From Paenibacillus amylolyticus (GTDB lineage: Bacteria > Bacillota > Bacilli > Paenibacillales > Paenibacillaceae): DNA of 64,000 bases. Made by a program: the position numbers and the translations under genes. Shown here one piece after another: positions 35,104 to 44,225 of the stretch. Numbering within the stretch: the stretch's first letter is position 1; each line of letters begins with the position of its first letter. Under the pieces are notes generated by a model that was not told where the DNA came from, made no database searches, and saw only the letters and a list, made by a program, of their open reading frames with translations. Location: the NCBI RefSeq assembly GCF_003719335.1, contig NZ_RIAS01000018.1:80483-144482 (forward strand). Reading direction: 5' to 3'.

Positions 35104-35691
35104 TTAATATAAAATCTCAATCTGGTTGTATACGTTCAGCGGCTCCTGATCAATCAACACATTCGGGTCTTTCTGCTCGGTAAGTAACATATTCAATATA
35201 TTTAACTCGTAGTACCATTCTCCGGTATCCTGATAGATATGCCTTCCGTTGTACAACACTCTTCCATATTCGTTCGAAGTCAATCCAAATGCTCGCTCTA
35301 TTAAAGGGCGATATCGTTTGTCATATCGGACAGGTTTTCCACATTCTGGGGAGTAAGTGAAGGTTACATCATATCCGGTAGTATCGAATTCCTTATTATC
35401 AATCACAATACATCCCAATTTGCAATTTTTTGCAGTAGGTTTCAGAATAACGCTCTTATCTTGAATCTTCTCAAAACCTCTCTTGTTCTGCAAAATGACC
35501 AGCCTGTGGTAAGGCAGACCATAGGATGTGTCGTAACTGAACAGTGTATCCGGTAAACGGAAGGCTTTCTCCATATCATTTCGTGCAGTCGTAAAAGGGG
35601 CTCCTCTTACTTCCTTTTCCCATCGCAACGTAATATATTGAAGAAGCAATCTTTCTTTTTTCGAGCGCTCTTTATGTTTGGCAATTTGCAT
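35104..35691 (-). CDS. Protein of unknown function
   Basis: A 195-aa soluble protein with a basic N-terminus ('MQIAKHKERSKKERLLL') and no membrane segments. I recognise no domain. It lies 56 nt from the nucleotidyltransferase-like gene on the same strand. Confidence 0.65.
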   Translation of the reverse strand: MQIAKHKERSKKERLLLQYITLRWEKEVRGAPFTTARNDMEKAFRLPDTLFSYDTSYGLPYHRLVILQNKRGFEKIQDKSVILKPTAKNCKLGCIVIDNKEFDTTGYDVTFTYSPECGKPVRYDKRYRPLIERAFGLTSNEYGRVLYNGRHIYQDTGEWYYELNILNMLLTEQKDPNVLIDQEPLNVYNQIEILY

Positions 35692-35731
35692 TTCTGTTCG
35701 CCCTCTCTGCTTGTCGTACTGAAATAGTCAA

Positions 35732-35767
35732 GAAGCTGGAACATCGTACTTTAGACGTCCCAGCTTC
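35732..35767 (-). terminator. Possible terminator after the CPT-like kinase gene
   Basis: GAAGCTGG (35732-35739) and CCAGCTTC (35760-35767) form an 8-bp stem just downstream of the stop at 35803. The T-tract is weak. Confidence 0.45.
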
Positions 35768-35802
35768 ATTTCTTATCTCTTCGTTTCATACTATAGAAGA
35801 TA

Positions 35803-36321
35803 CTATTCACTTTTAAATAACTTGTTTATAATCATCTCGGCACATTCTTCAGGCGTACGCAGACTTGTATCTACCGAGTATGTGTACTGAATGTCGGACG
35901 CCATCATACGATGTTGCTCTTCAGACTGGTCTTCTCTGCGGTCTCCCCGCTCAATGTTACGCTGACGACAGATATCAAGGGGACAGTATAGCTCCACCAT
36001 CTCCAGCGGGTATCCTTCGAAAATTATTTTCACTTGTTCATAATGCGGTGCAAGCTCCGGTCTCTCCACCAAGATCCCATCGATCAGCACATGCTTGCCA
36101 TGGTCTGAGAATACCTTAGCCGTGTGATACATCATGATGATGGCTTCACTTAGGTACTTCCAATAATCAGTCTGCAGATGTTTATCACCGATCGTATTTT
36201 CAAATAAATCATTCGCCACTACGTAGAAAAACGGATCATCGTAAGATTGCATCGCCTCGACTATAGACGTTTTCCCCGAACTCGTTACACCATTCAAAAA
36301 TATAATTCTGCCTCTATCCAT
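35803..36321 (-). CDS. Chloramphenicol-phosphotransferase-like P-loop kinase
   Basis: A 172-aa kinase. Walker A is 'IIFLNGVTSSGKTSIVEAM' (GxxxxGKT). 'HVLIDGILVERPE' and the lid-like 'NIERGDRREDQSEEQH' fit the CPT family. In Streptomyces that family phosphorylates chloramphenicol, but most Bacillota members have unknown substrates. Confidence 0.85.
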   Translation of the reverse strand: MDRGRIIFLNGVTSSGKTSIVEAMQSYDDPFFYVVANDLFENTIGDKHLQTDYWKYLSEAIIMMYHTAKVFSDHGKHVLIDGILVERPELAPHYEQVKIIFEGYPLEMVELYCPLDICRQRNIERGDRREDQSEEQHRMMASDIQYTYSVDTSLRTPEECAEMIINKLFKSE

Positions 36322-36425
36322 TATGATATCTTCCTTTGCTAAAGTATGAATTTATAAATATTTTACAGCTTCTACTAAAACTCATTCCAACGATCATTCA
36401 TTCAAGCGAGACCGTTCACAACACT

Positions 36426-37127
36426 TTACACATGCTCTACCAAGTAAGTCCCATTCTGATAAACTAAACAATTAAGCTGCATTCCAAAGGCACATCCACC
36501 ATCAATGCCGATCTTGTCTTCAGCAAACCAAACAGCTGCTGATCCATGAATGTCTATTGTTTTTGTGTGTCCGAAGATAACTTTTTTGTGTAGATCTTCG
36601 AATGCATTATGGATAAATTTATCTTTAATGTACATAAAATCATACTCCGGTTGTTGCTTCCATTCACTGTAATCTGGATTCAATCCAGCATGAACATAAA
36701 TATGGTTTTCATCCTCATAGAATAAAGGTAGGTTGCTCAAGAAATTAATATGACGACTATAATTCAACTTTATAATTTTCCTTGCCGTTTCTAAGTCTTC
36801 ACTTGAATCTTGATCGTTCAGTCGACAGTAACTTTCAAGCGTTTGAAGTCCTCCATGTTCCATAAACTTTGATTGAATAGAGGAGGTCCCCTCATATATG
36901 AGATCAGCAAATCTTTGGTCATGATTTCCTCTTAATGCGATGGCGTGATGTTCTTGTACTAATTCCATGACCTTATCAACGACTTCTCTACTATTAGCAC
37001 CTCGATCTACGTAATCTCCCAGCAGGATCAACTGATCATATTTTGAATTGTAGTCTACGTTAAGTAACAATTGATTAAACTCATCAATACAACCATGAAT
37101 ATCACTAATCATGAGAGTTCGATTCAT
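36426..37127 (-). CDS. Serine/threonine phosphatase-like metallophosphoesterase
   Basis: The 233-aa start at 37127 follows AGGAGG. Metal motifs are complete: 'MISDIHGCIDEF' (DxH), 'LLGDYVDRGANS' (GDxxDRG), 'ALRGNHDQRF' (GNHD), and late His residues in 'IYVHAGL' and 'VIFGHTKT'. This is the PrpE/ApaH-like PPP family. The start overlaps the stop of the upstream methyltransferase remnant by 4 nt. Confidence 0.9.
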   Translation of the reverse strand: MNRTLMISDIHGCIDEFNQLLLNVDYNSKYDQLILLGDYVDRGANSREVVDKVMELVQEHHAIALRGNHDQRFADLIYEGTSSIQSKFMEHGGLQTLESYCRLNDQDSSEDLETARKIIKLNYSRHINFLSNLPLFYEDENHIYVHAGLNPDYSEWKQQPEYDFMYIKDKFIHNAFEDLHKKVIFGHTKTIDIHGSAAVWFAEDKIGIDGGCAFGMQLNCLVYQNGTYLVEHV

Positions 37128-37730
37128 ACACCCTCCTCCTTTTTGATTTTCATGCAATAAAAACTGACATTTGAAAATCGATTATATTCTCCTATATGTA
37201 TTAACTCAAACTTCAATTCAGGCAATAGTTCGAATAGATTTTCTTTTTTGTGGTATCTATCAGAATCCATATACATGAATTGAGCATTCGGTTTTAACAC
37301 CTCTGATATTTTCTGCAAACCTTTCCGGTATGCGCCTGTCTCTTGAAGAGCAGAACCAATCATGGTGACCAGATCATAATGATCCTGAGGTAATTCACAT
37401 GTTAAAAAGTCTTCACATATAACAGCAGAGGCATTAGGATGGCCTTCCTTTGTTTGTCGGTATTTGAATATGTCACATATATCCTTGTTAATATCAATAC
37501 TTGTTAAACAACCCGCACCATTCAACAAGTAACCGATATAATCATCCCAATACTCCAATGCCAACGTTAAGCGCATTCATGCCACTGAACACGTCAAAGT
37601 ATTTTGCTAAAAAATCTCTGGTCTCCAATTCCAAATACAAACTTGCAGGCGAGAGATTCCACTGATATGCTTCCGTCTCCTTCATACGTAAATAAAAATC
37701 CAAGAGACTTCGATCTTCCATTCCGATCAC
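37124..37730 (-). pseudogene. Frameshifted class I methyltransferase
   Basis: Two overlapping frames together make one methyltransferase. The upstream frame (from 37730) ends '...MNALNVGIGVLG' in motif I, and the downstream frame resumes 'WDDYIGYLLNGAGCLTSIDI' and 'DLVTMIGSALQETGAYRKGL'. A one-base indel near 37555, inside the SAM-binding loop, splits them. The domain order (N-terminal helices, motif I, GxALQE) is otherwise intact. This could be a recent lesion or a sequencing error. Confidence 0.75.
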
Positions 37731-37777
37731 CCACCTGAAAATTAGTATAATTAACTTCAGCGTACGATTACCTGATA

Positions 37778-38077
37778 TTATTTATATTTATCCTCAAACT
37801 CTTTGTTTCTCTTTTTCATTTCGGTAATCGAATGTTGAAAGAAAGCGATGTGACGAATGAAGTAAATTGCTCCCACCAGGATGCAGATTCCTCCCACCCA
37901 GTAGTTCAGATCCAAATTCATCTCATAGTTAATCGGGCTGTAACTTCCTGCTCCTGCGGACTGAAACGCGGCATATCCCAATTTTGGTATGACCTGTTCA
38001 ATCGTTTTAGTAAGTATGACTATACTGATTCCTACAATAATTATAATGAACGAAAATATTTGGGGGAGTTGCTTCAA
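37778..38077 (-). CDS. Small two-helix membrane protein
   Basis: A 99-aa protein with hydrophobic segments at ~8-28 ('IFSFIIIIVGISIVILT') and ~58-75 ('YWVGGICILVGAIYFI') and a charged C-terminus. No family recognised. Confidence 0.6.
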   Translation of the reverse strand: MKQLPQIFSFIIIIVGISIVILTKTIEQVIPKLGYAAFQSAGAGSYSPINYEMNLDLNYWVGGICILVGAIYFIRHIAFFQHSITEMKKRNKEFEDKYK

Positions 38078-38134
38078 CTTAGGTAATCTCCTTTCCAGAT
38101 AAATCTCGGATTGTTTCGTAACTCTTCAACGATT

Positions 38135-38459
38135 TCAGACACTTATTCTCGGCTGTAAGTGTTGCGTATAGAGTTTATTTTGTTCTTTTAAATCTGAGCA
38201 CGCTTCAAATTCCTCCAACAAAACCAAACTGCGCTCACCCATCTGTGCATCCGTGGGTCTCCATTGATCCCTGGCTATCAGGGTGGGTCGATCTACCAAC
38301 TTTACATAACCATGGTTCACCTCGTCCATTCACTGGAATATGACTGATTGCGTCTCCCGAAATGTATGCACTTTTACTTAAAGCCTGAACAAGCTGTTGC
38401 GATGTTGTCGATTTTCCTACCCCAGCCGGCCCCGAGATCACATATACTGTTCGGCTCAT
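38135..38459 (-). pseudogene. Broken P-loop kinase with missing middle
   Basis: The upstream frame starts with a complete Walker A ('VYVISGPAGVGKSTTSQQL') and 'YISGDAISHIPVNGRGEPW', then shifts frame. The downstream frame supplies a kinase C-terminus ('ARDQWRPTDAQMGERSLVLL'). The central ~70 residues expected between them are absent, so this is a deletion plus frameshift, not just a read error. Confidence 0.7.
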
Positions 38460-38473
38460 GTTGTGCTCACCTT

Positions 38474-38932
38474 CTATTTATACATCTGGATATACCACAT
38501 ATGGAATCCTAATTCTTCGTAAAATGACGCCGTATCTTTCCATCTTCGATTGGATGATCCAACCAAAGCCCTCTCAATCTGGTGCTCACTTGCTTTATCG
38601 ATTAAACACTTAATGAGTTCTTTGCCGATTCCTTTACTCCGATGTTCAGGATGGATATACACCTCATGAATTTCCAAATAACTATCAGCAATGACCGGCT
38701 CTGCGTTTCCGCACCTAATCTCTCCAAAGGCATAACCCATAACCACACCCCGCAACTCCACAATATAAAAGTAATCATTCATCTTCTTTTCTAATTTTTC
38801 TGGGGTCCAGGCTACATTCTCATAGCCTACTGTAATGTCTTCCTTTTGCCAGAGCATTGAGAGTTCAATAATGTGCGTAAGATCTTTCTTTTGCCCCTTT
38901 CGGTAATGGTACATATGCAACTCTCCTATCAA
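38474..38932 (-). CDS. GNAT N-acetyltransferase
   Basis: A 152-aa GNAT whose motif A is 'EVYIHPEHRSKGIGKELIKC' (acetyl-CoA loop HRSKGIGK) and whose motif B is 'ASFYEELGFHMWYIQMYK'. The N-terminus 'YHYRKGQKKDLTHIIEL' is usual. Substrate unknown. 6 nt downstream of the DinB fusion gene. Confidence 0.88.
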   Translation of the reverse strand: MIGELHMYHYRKGQKKDLTHIIELSMLWQKEDITVGYENVAWTPEKLEKKMNDYFYIVELRGVVMGYAFGEIRCGNAEPVIADSYLEIHEVYIHPEHRSKGIGKELIKCLIDKASEHQIERALVGSSNRRWKDTASFYEELGFHMWYIQMYK

Positions 38933-38938
38933 ACACAG

Positions 38939-40018
38939 TCAAGTTCTACAAAAGATAATACGGTCGTGAGGGTTCCACACATGCAGATCATCCGCAATGT
39001 AACCTCGTAACCACAACTCGTCTTCTATATTTCTGAGATAAAAGCCTTTTGGAAAATGATCATCCTCATGAAGAGGTTCAGAGGCTATTGTGAGTGAACC
39101 CGATGGTGCTTGGTTTCCTTTTTCAGGGCTTGATGTGCATGTCTCAGGTTGATCCAAATGCTGAATTCTAAGAAAGGGACCCAAATCAACCGGACATAAT
39201 TGTAAACCGAGAGTATCTGCCATTTGAAAGAGTTGCAAGGTTGTAGCCCCATCCGAAAACCCTAGATTTCTAACTGATAACTCGACCGTCTCTAGGCGCC
39301 TCTTGGTAGGAGAAATGACAAATTTCTCATCATCAAACAGTTTATTTCCGTATTCATTCATTCGAATTGAACACTGCTGTAATTTATGTTTAAGCTGCGG
39401 TTTGCTTACTCCTCCAACTTCGACGACTCTTATTTCCATGGGACAATGAGGGTAAATTCCTTCTTGGTTAAGCACTCCTATTTCTGTGACACTTTTCAGA
39501 GATTTAATCTGAGCAACATGATGCTGTCCATGCCAGACCAATCGTTGAATGGCGACATCCAGCGAAATGGTACCTAATACCTCTGTTCGCAGTTTCCGAT
39601 TGAATTGCTCCGATTGTAAGCCGCGTAGCAGCGTGAGAAATCGTTTGTGCAGTATTTCAAGCAACTGTATGGAATCTTCCAATGGCAAATCTTTATACTC
39701 CTGTAACGATGCCCACAAATCCTCGCGATACGAGCTTGCGAGCGGTTCCTCTTCAGTTAATGCTCTTTTGAATCTTATGTACGCGTTCATATCATTGTCT
39801 GCAAGATGGTGTACAATCTGTGTGATCGTCCATCCACCTCTACGATAAGGAGTACGAAGCTCCTCATCCTTAAGATCTTGTACACTCTCTCTCAAGGTCT
39901 TCGCAATCTCGGGAATTTGATCCAATATGTGTTTACGATCCTCATCAGTAAATTCAAAATGGGGCTCAAAGCGTCCGATCGGAAAACGAATCTTTTCATC
40001 TAAATTCATCTTAAGCAC
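38939..40018 (-). CDS. YfiT/DinB-like domain fused to a second conserved domain
   Basis: A 359-aa protein. Residues ~1-175 are a YfiT-type bacillithiol-transferase-like bundle ('WTITQIVHHLADNDMNAYIR', 'QRLVWHGQHHVAQIKSL'), starting 'IRFPIGRFEP' as in YfiT. Residues ~180-359 are a different domain ('MNEYGNKLFDDEKFVIS', 'LGLQLCPVDLGPFLRIQ', 'LTIASEPLHEDDHFPKGFYL') that I believe also occurs as a stand-alone protein in Bacillota. The fusion is clean with no lost frame, so it appears functional. Confidence 0.8.
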   Translation of the reverse strand: MLKMNLDEKIRFPIGRFEPHFEFTDEDRKHILDQIPEIAKTLRESVQDLKDEELRTPYRRGGWTITQIVHHLADNDMNAYIRFKRALTEEEPLASSYREDLWASLQEYKDLPLEDSIQLLEILHKRFLTLLRGLQSEQFNRKLRTEVLGTISLDVAIQRLVWHGQHHVAQIKSLKSVTEIGVLNQEGIYPHCPMEIRVVEVGGVSKPQLKHKLQQCSIRMNEYGNKLFDDEKFVISPTKRRLETVELSVRNLGFSDGATTLQLFQMADTLGLQLCPVDLGPFLRIQHLDQPETCTSSPEKGNQAPSGSLTIASEPLHEDDHFPKGFYLRNIEDELWLRGYIADDLHVWNPHDRIIFCRT

Positions 40019-40092
40019 CGCTCCATTCGTCTACTACAGGATCAAATCATATCCAATATAACCCACAATGTTCCATTTGCGAAGTGAAAAAT

Positions 40093-40128
40093 AAAAAAAG
40101 AAGCAGCCTTGTTCTAACGGCTAGCTTC
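40093..40128 (-). terminator. Intrinsic terminator
   Basis: Minus strand GAAGC-T-AGCC pairs with GGCT-GCTTC and is followed by seven T, about 25 nt after the stop of the 95-aa gene at 40154. Confidence 0.85.
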
Positions 40129-40153
40129 AATGACTTCGTTTTATATAGTAAAA

Positions 40154-40441
40154 TCAGGCATAGTACCCTCCTTCTTTTAGATACGTGTCCGTTTTTACGT
40201 AATGTTTATAGATCTTACTGAATGCCCGGTTTGCTTTGTGTTGATGTTCTCCATCACTTAAACACGGCTTGGTTACCCTAACAACTTCTTTTATATCTGT
40301 ATCCATGCTCATTTCACCTGAGAGCAGGCGTCCTAAATTCAATTCAAACCGCCCTTCTAATTTCTCAGAGCAGTCTCCGTAAGCATATATTGCAATATCG
40401 TCATTGATACAAATCAATTTAAAATCGATACAAAATGCCAT
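40154..40441 (-). CDS. Small protein of unknown function
   Basis: A 95-aa soluble protein ('FCIDFKLICINDDIAIYAYG' start; 'EHQHKANRAFSKIYKHYV' near the end). No motif recognised. It is followed by a good terminator and lies 16 nt downstream of the 201-aa gene. Confidence 0.6.
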   Translation of the reverse strand: MAFCIDFKLICINDDIAIYAYGDCSEKLEGRFELNLGRLLSGEMSMDTDIKEVVRVTKPCLSDGEHQHKANRAFSKIYKHYVKTDTYLKEGGYYA

Positions 40442-40457
40442 TCATTCGCCCCTCCGT

Positions 40458-41063
40458 TTACAAATTATACTCCATTTTCATTCTCTCATATAATTTGAAG
40501 TCAGGATGTTGGTTTATACGCTCTGTAACTAACTCTTTCCATTTATCCTCAATCCACTTAGGGCTCTGATCTTTCAGAACATCCTCGTTAAATTGACTAT
40601 CGATATACTCTAGATCCTTTTTGAGAATACCTATGTCATTAACCAGTTTATTCCTGGAATCCAGATCAAGCGAGAACTGATTTGAAGCAATGTCACCCAT
40701 TAAATCTACTTTTGCATATGCATAAAAATCTCTGAAGGTATTATAAATAAGGTAACTTGATGCTTGCCCCTCTTCCTGAAAATCCGAATCTAGAAAGGTA
40801 AATGCTTCTTCGCCTACTTTCAATGACACTATTAAATCTCCTAATGAACGAATGATCTGTTCCTTTGGGGATTTATCCTTTAACGTTTTTATGACAACAT
40901 CCAGATTATTAATGGATTCTTTTATTCCAATTTGAAGACCATGATTTAATTTTAGATTGTAATTATGCTGTTGAACTTCCTTATATTCTTTCAATTGAAA
41001 GTTATAAAACAAACTTATAATCAGACCAACCGTTAATACAATGATTCCAATATTTTTCTTCAT
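40458..41063 (-). CDS. Membrane-anchored protein of unknown function
   Basis: A 201-aa protein with an N-terminal hydrophobic helix ('IGIIVLTVGLIISLFYNF') and a helical extracellular remainder. No lipobox and no recognised domain. Confidence 0.65.
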   Translation of the reverse strand: MKKNIGIIVLTVGLIISLFYNFQLKEYKEVQQHNYNLKLNHGLQIGIKESINNLDVVIKTLKDKSPKEQIIRSLGDLIVSLKVGEEAFTFLDSDFQEEGQASSYLIYNTFRDFYAYAKVDLMGDIASNQFSLDLDSRNKLVNDIGILKKDLEYIDSQFNEDVLKDQSPKWIEDKWKELVTERINQHPDFKLYERMKMEYNL

Positions 41064-41202
41064 TTTCTCTCCTTATGACCATGTAAAATTGAATTCGAGT
41101 TAAACTGTCACATCTTTTGTTCTGTACTCTTTTTTTCTCCCTCCTAATCCCAACTGTAATTAATATAACCCAACTTGTTCCATTTCTGAACCCATAAATA
41201 AT

Positions 41203-41235
41203 AAAAAGTAGTACAGTGATTGACTGGACTACTTC
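41203..41235 (-). terminator. Intrinsic terminator
   Basis: Minus strand AAGTAGT...ACTACTT followed by TTT, about 85 nt downstream of the lipoprotein gene stop at 41321. Apart from this hairpin the spacer 41064-41320 holds no recognisable gene. Confidence 0.6.
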
Positions 41236-41320
41236 ATTCCAAAAGAATCATCGACCCATTGATAACGCTCCCAAGATTACCCTCCGCTCAATTTGGAAAT
41301 CTAATAGGTTACAATCGCCA

Positions 41321-41782
41321 CTATTTTTCATTTATTTCATACCAAATTTTATAGCCCTCAATGTTTGATTCTGAATGGTCACTAGCGTTGGATGTTTTGA
41401 AATATCTCGCATAATAAGCATGTTCAATTGTTTTCTTATCCTTGTCCGTATTCATATCCAGATAAATTTTGGATATTTCCAGTCCCCATTTAACGCTGCG
41501 AGCAATCTCATTCATGTTATCCATTGTTGTAAATCTCTCGATTTCTGTAAGAATTGCTTCCAGTTCTTCTTTACTCGGTTCTTTGCTCATGTCTATTCTG
41601 CAAGAGAGATTTGGGCGGGTAAACGTAAAATGAACTCTTTCAATCGACGGAAAAATTTCCTTCAGCTCTTTTGTTAATTCTTTGGTTGAATCGGTATTGA
41701 TCTTATGTGTAGTGCTGCAACCAGTTATAAGTAGAAGGATACCTATCAATATAACAATTAATTTACTCATCCTGAACTCCAA
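41321..41782 (-). CDS. Small lipoprotein of unknown function
   Basis: A 153-aa protein with signal peptide and lipobox 'LLITGC' (Cys at about 21). The mature part is charged and has no recognised domain; 'RVHFTFTRPNLSCRIDMSKE' suggests a small alpha/beta domain. Confidence 0.7.
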   Translation of the reverse strand: MEFRMSKLIVILIGILLLITGCSTTHKINTDSTKELTKELKEIFPSIERVHFTFTRPNLSCRIDMSKEPSKEELEAILTEIERFTTMDNMNEIARSVKWGLEISKIYLDMNTDKDKKTIEHAYYARYFKTSNASDHSESNIEGYKIWYEINEK

Positions 41783-41833
41783 TTATCGAGTATTTGTATA
41801 TGTTACTCTGAGCAGCGTAGCTTCCAGTATCTA

Positions 41834-42289
41834 TTACATATCCTGCTCATACCTCATGGCTACATCAATAAGTGATCTATCCAATGTTTTTGATATCCTT
41901 CCAAATGATTGTGAATTAATTCCTTCAATCAAAGGAGAATAGAATACGATCACATTGATCTCTTCATTAGCCACATCTAATCCCTTAGCTTTGAAAAACC
42001 TTGCTGAATATTTATTTTCAAATCGATCTGCCGAATATATTTCTTCTCCTATAACCTCACTCACTTCAATGGATACCCTGAGATATTCTTCAAATTCAAT
42101 TCGATCATTCATTAACTTCCATTTGAATAAGGTAATCTCTTGACCATCAGGTCTTAAATAGGCATGACATCCTGTGCCATCCGCATGAAATTCTAACTGT
42201 GTATCTTCAAATGCATCATAAAAAAAGGCTTCAGAAGACCACACTCCTATAAGATCATCAATATAAAAAAACTGCACTGGCTCAGTCAT
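41834..42289 (-). CDS. Small beta-rich protein of unknown function
   Basis: A 151-aa protein. 'LIGVWSSEAFFYD' and 'LEFHADGTGCHAYLRPDGQE' give a lipocalin-like opening (GxW plus alternating strands). Binding function not inferable. Confidence 0.6.
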   Translation of the reverse strand: MTEPVQFFYIDDLIGVWSSEAFFYDAFEDTQLEFHADGTGCHAYLRPDGQEITLFKWKLMNDRIEFEEYLRVSIEVSEVIGEEIYSADRFENKYSARFFKAKGLDVANEEINVIVFYSPLIEGINSQSFGRISKTLDRSLIDVAMRYEQDM

Positions 42290-42377
42290 ATGACATACCT
42301 CATTTTATTGATTTGGCCTTATGCATTAATCACGGCTAAATCTTTGTTCGCCATGACTCTCAATTGTTCATCGTATT

Positions 42378-42764
42378 TCAATGTTGCCACGTCATCCATA
42401 TTGATTCATCGTGAGAATCTATCAACGGAATTGTATAAGTTCCTGGCTGAGTATACTTTATCGCTATTTTCAGATGTTTTATATCTTTTTGATTTATTGG
42501 AGTTATCGCACCGTTAAATACCAGTAAATCACAACTTGATTCATCTTCTCTCGCAAAATAGATAATGTCGTGAGTACACATAGCGTGCTGAAATAAACTC
42601 GCTAATAAAAACATTTCAGAACAGTCCTTAGCATCTACTAACAGTAGATGACCCAGCTCTTCTCTTACTTTGATATTTATATCCTTCTGTCTTAAGGCTA
42701 CTGCTGTGAAAACAGAACTTTGGAATTTTATCTGTATTCTACGAATTGTCATCGTCTGGGACAT
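42378..42764 (-). CDS. Protein of unknown function
   Basis: About 128 aa from the internal ATG at 42764 ('MSQTMTIRRIQIKFQSSVFT'); an upstream in-frame ATG at 42791 overlaps nothing and is also possible. No family recognised. Confidence 0.5.
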   Translation of the reverse strand: MSQTMTIRRIQIKFQSSVFTAVALRQKDINIKVREELGHLLLVDAKDCSEMFLLASLFQHAMCTHDIIYFAREDESSCDLLVFNGAITPINQKDIKHLKIAIKYTQPGTYTIPLIDSHDESIWMTWQH

Positions 42765-42794
42765 AACGTACCTCTTTTTAGTTTCTTTCACATG

Positions 42795-43223
42795 TTATTC
42801 ACGCTCTAATCTTTCCAATGCCTTTCTATATTTCTCAAGTCTATGAACGTCTTCCTCCGTCGGATTCTTTATTCTTGATATATCCATATTCTCTTTAATA
42901 TCAGCGATTTTCACATTTCTCGCAACTCGATTCGTTGTTGTCTTCTCAATAAATTCTTCGTAACTATCCTCTGTTGATCTCGTCAACAACTGAATGGCTG
43001 TTAAAATTTCTTCCGAAAATCCCAACCCTCTTAACTCTTCAATTGTGACTTCTGAATCTTCAATGACATCATGGAGAACAGCCACAATCTTCTCTTCCAT
43101 ACTTTCCACTCTGTTCATAACAGCTAAGGGATGTAAAATATACGGGTGCCCACCTTTATCAAGCTGCCCTTTATGAGCTTGTAACGCGACAGATATAGCC
43201 AATTCAATGTCCAAAATAATCAA
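42795..43223 (-). CDS. HD-domain phosphohydrolase (RelA/SpoT hydrolase-like)
   Basis: A 142-aa stand-alone HD domain. 'AHKGQLDKGGHPYILHPLAV', 'VAVLHDVIEDSEVTIEELRG' (the HD metal pair) and 'ARNVKIADIKENMDISRI' match the (p)ppGpp hydrolase-type HD_4 domain; no synthetase domain is present. It lies 8 nt downstream of the phosphatase-like gene at 43232-43561. Confidence 0.85.
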   Translation of the reverse strand: MIILDIELAISVALQAHKGQLDKGGHPYILHPLAVMNRVESMEEKIVAVLHDVIEDSEVTIEELRGLGFSEEILTAIQLLTRSTEDSYEEFIEKTTTNRVARNVKIADIKENMDISRIKNPTEEDVHRLEKYRKALERLERE

Positions 43224-43231
43224 CTCCTTAT

Positions 43232-43561
43232 TTAGATAGGCACTTCAATATATTCAGATACTCTTGCTTTCAACATTTCTATTAATTCTTCGTCCATAAA
43301 TTGATAATCATCTGGAATATCCAGACAGATTAAACGTTTATCTTTTAGAATTGTTGAAAATTTATCCTTCAATCTTCTCGCATGTTTCTTCTCCATAACA
43401 AAAATTAATTCTGACCATCCAATGTGCCCTTCCGTAACCTTGATTCTTGCTCCCGTTTCGGTTCCTGCCGACCTTACTTCATATCCATTGTATCCTTCAA
43501 AAATTTTCTCAGCAGTTAAGCTACGCCATTTATTCCGGCTGCAAATAAACAGTAATTTGAT
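43232..43561 (-). CDS. Low-molecular-weight tyrosine-phosphatase-like protein with non-standard ATC start
   Basis: An open frame of 109 codons with no ATG, GTG or TTG at its 5' end. It reads 'KLLFICSRNKWRSLTAEKIF' where the family begins Met-Lys, so the first codon is ATC instead of ATG. AGGTG lies 7 nt upstream of this ATC, the proper spacing. The P-loop CSRNKWRS and 'RSAGTET' fit the small phosphotyrosine phosphatase-like family, and a late acidic residue is offered by 'CLDIPDDYQFMDEELI'. Either ATC initiates weakly or the start was lost by mutation. Confidence 0.7.
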   Translation of the reverse strand: MKLLFICSRNKWRSLTAEKIFEGYNGYEVRSAGTETGARIKVTEGHIGWSELIFVMEKKHARRLKDKFSTILKDKRLICLDIPDDYQFMDEELIEMLKARVSEYIEVPI

Positions 43562-43631
43562 GTCATCTCACCTATCCTTTTTACCCAACCGTTAAATCCA
43601 TATGAAGAAGATACGAGTTTCTCGTTGTTTA

Positions 43632-44129
43632 TTATTCTCGATAATTTTTATTTCCAGCTCGAATTTGTTTCTTTAATAACATAATTTGTCCAATATGATA
43701 TGCGCTATGAATACTTAGATTAGATACAACTCCCCACCAAGGAGCATTAAAATATTCTGGAAGTTGCTTTGTTAGTTTAGATTCATCTGTTTCTTCTAAA
43801 ACAACTCTCCAACTGATAAAAACATTCTCAAGTCTATTTAATGTTTCCTTCCAGCCAGCATCGTTCAATTGATCTTCATTCAAAGCAAAAGTTTCATCAT
43901 TGTTGATCCCATGATTTAACACAAATTCTCCTGCCTTATAACGCTCAAGCCATTTCTCATTCCAATAAATAAGATGATTCACGATGGACCAAATGGTTTG
44001 TTTATTGTCATCCTCAGTCAGTGCTTCTTCCATTGTTACGTCTTCCAATATGTCCTCAAGCGGAATAAACCAGCTCTTATCGTTATAACATGCCGATATT
44101 TGATCTATTAAAATGGATTTATAAGTCAT
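43632..44129 (-). CDS. DinB family protein
   Basis: A 165-aa four-helix protein. 'TIWSIVNHLIYWNEKWLERY' and 'SNLSIHSAYHIGQIMLLKKQ' supply the conserved His ligands (H in the second helix, HxxxH in the last). Confidence 0.88.
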   Translation of the reverse strand: MTYKSILIDQISACYNDKSWFIPLEDILEDVTMEEALTEDDNKQTIWSIVNHLIYWNEKWLERYKAGEFVLNHGINNDETFALNEDQLNDAGWKETLNRLENVFISWRVVLEETDESKLTKQLPEYFNAPWWGVVSNLSIHSAYHIGQIMLLKKQIRAGNKNYRE

Positions 44130-44197
44130 CAGTTAACCCTCTTCTCTTCATTCATTTTAGGTGTTAAGTTTTTCTGGAGAGGTTTCAAAATAGAGAT

Positions 44198-44225
44198 TTA
44201 TAATAATTCTTCTGTATTCACGAGG
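44198..44225 (-). repeat. attC-like site A (remnant)
   Basis: Only the arm TTCTTCTGTATTCACGA survives. The gene upstream on the minus strand reads through into it and stops at 44218. Confidence 0.55.
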
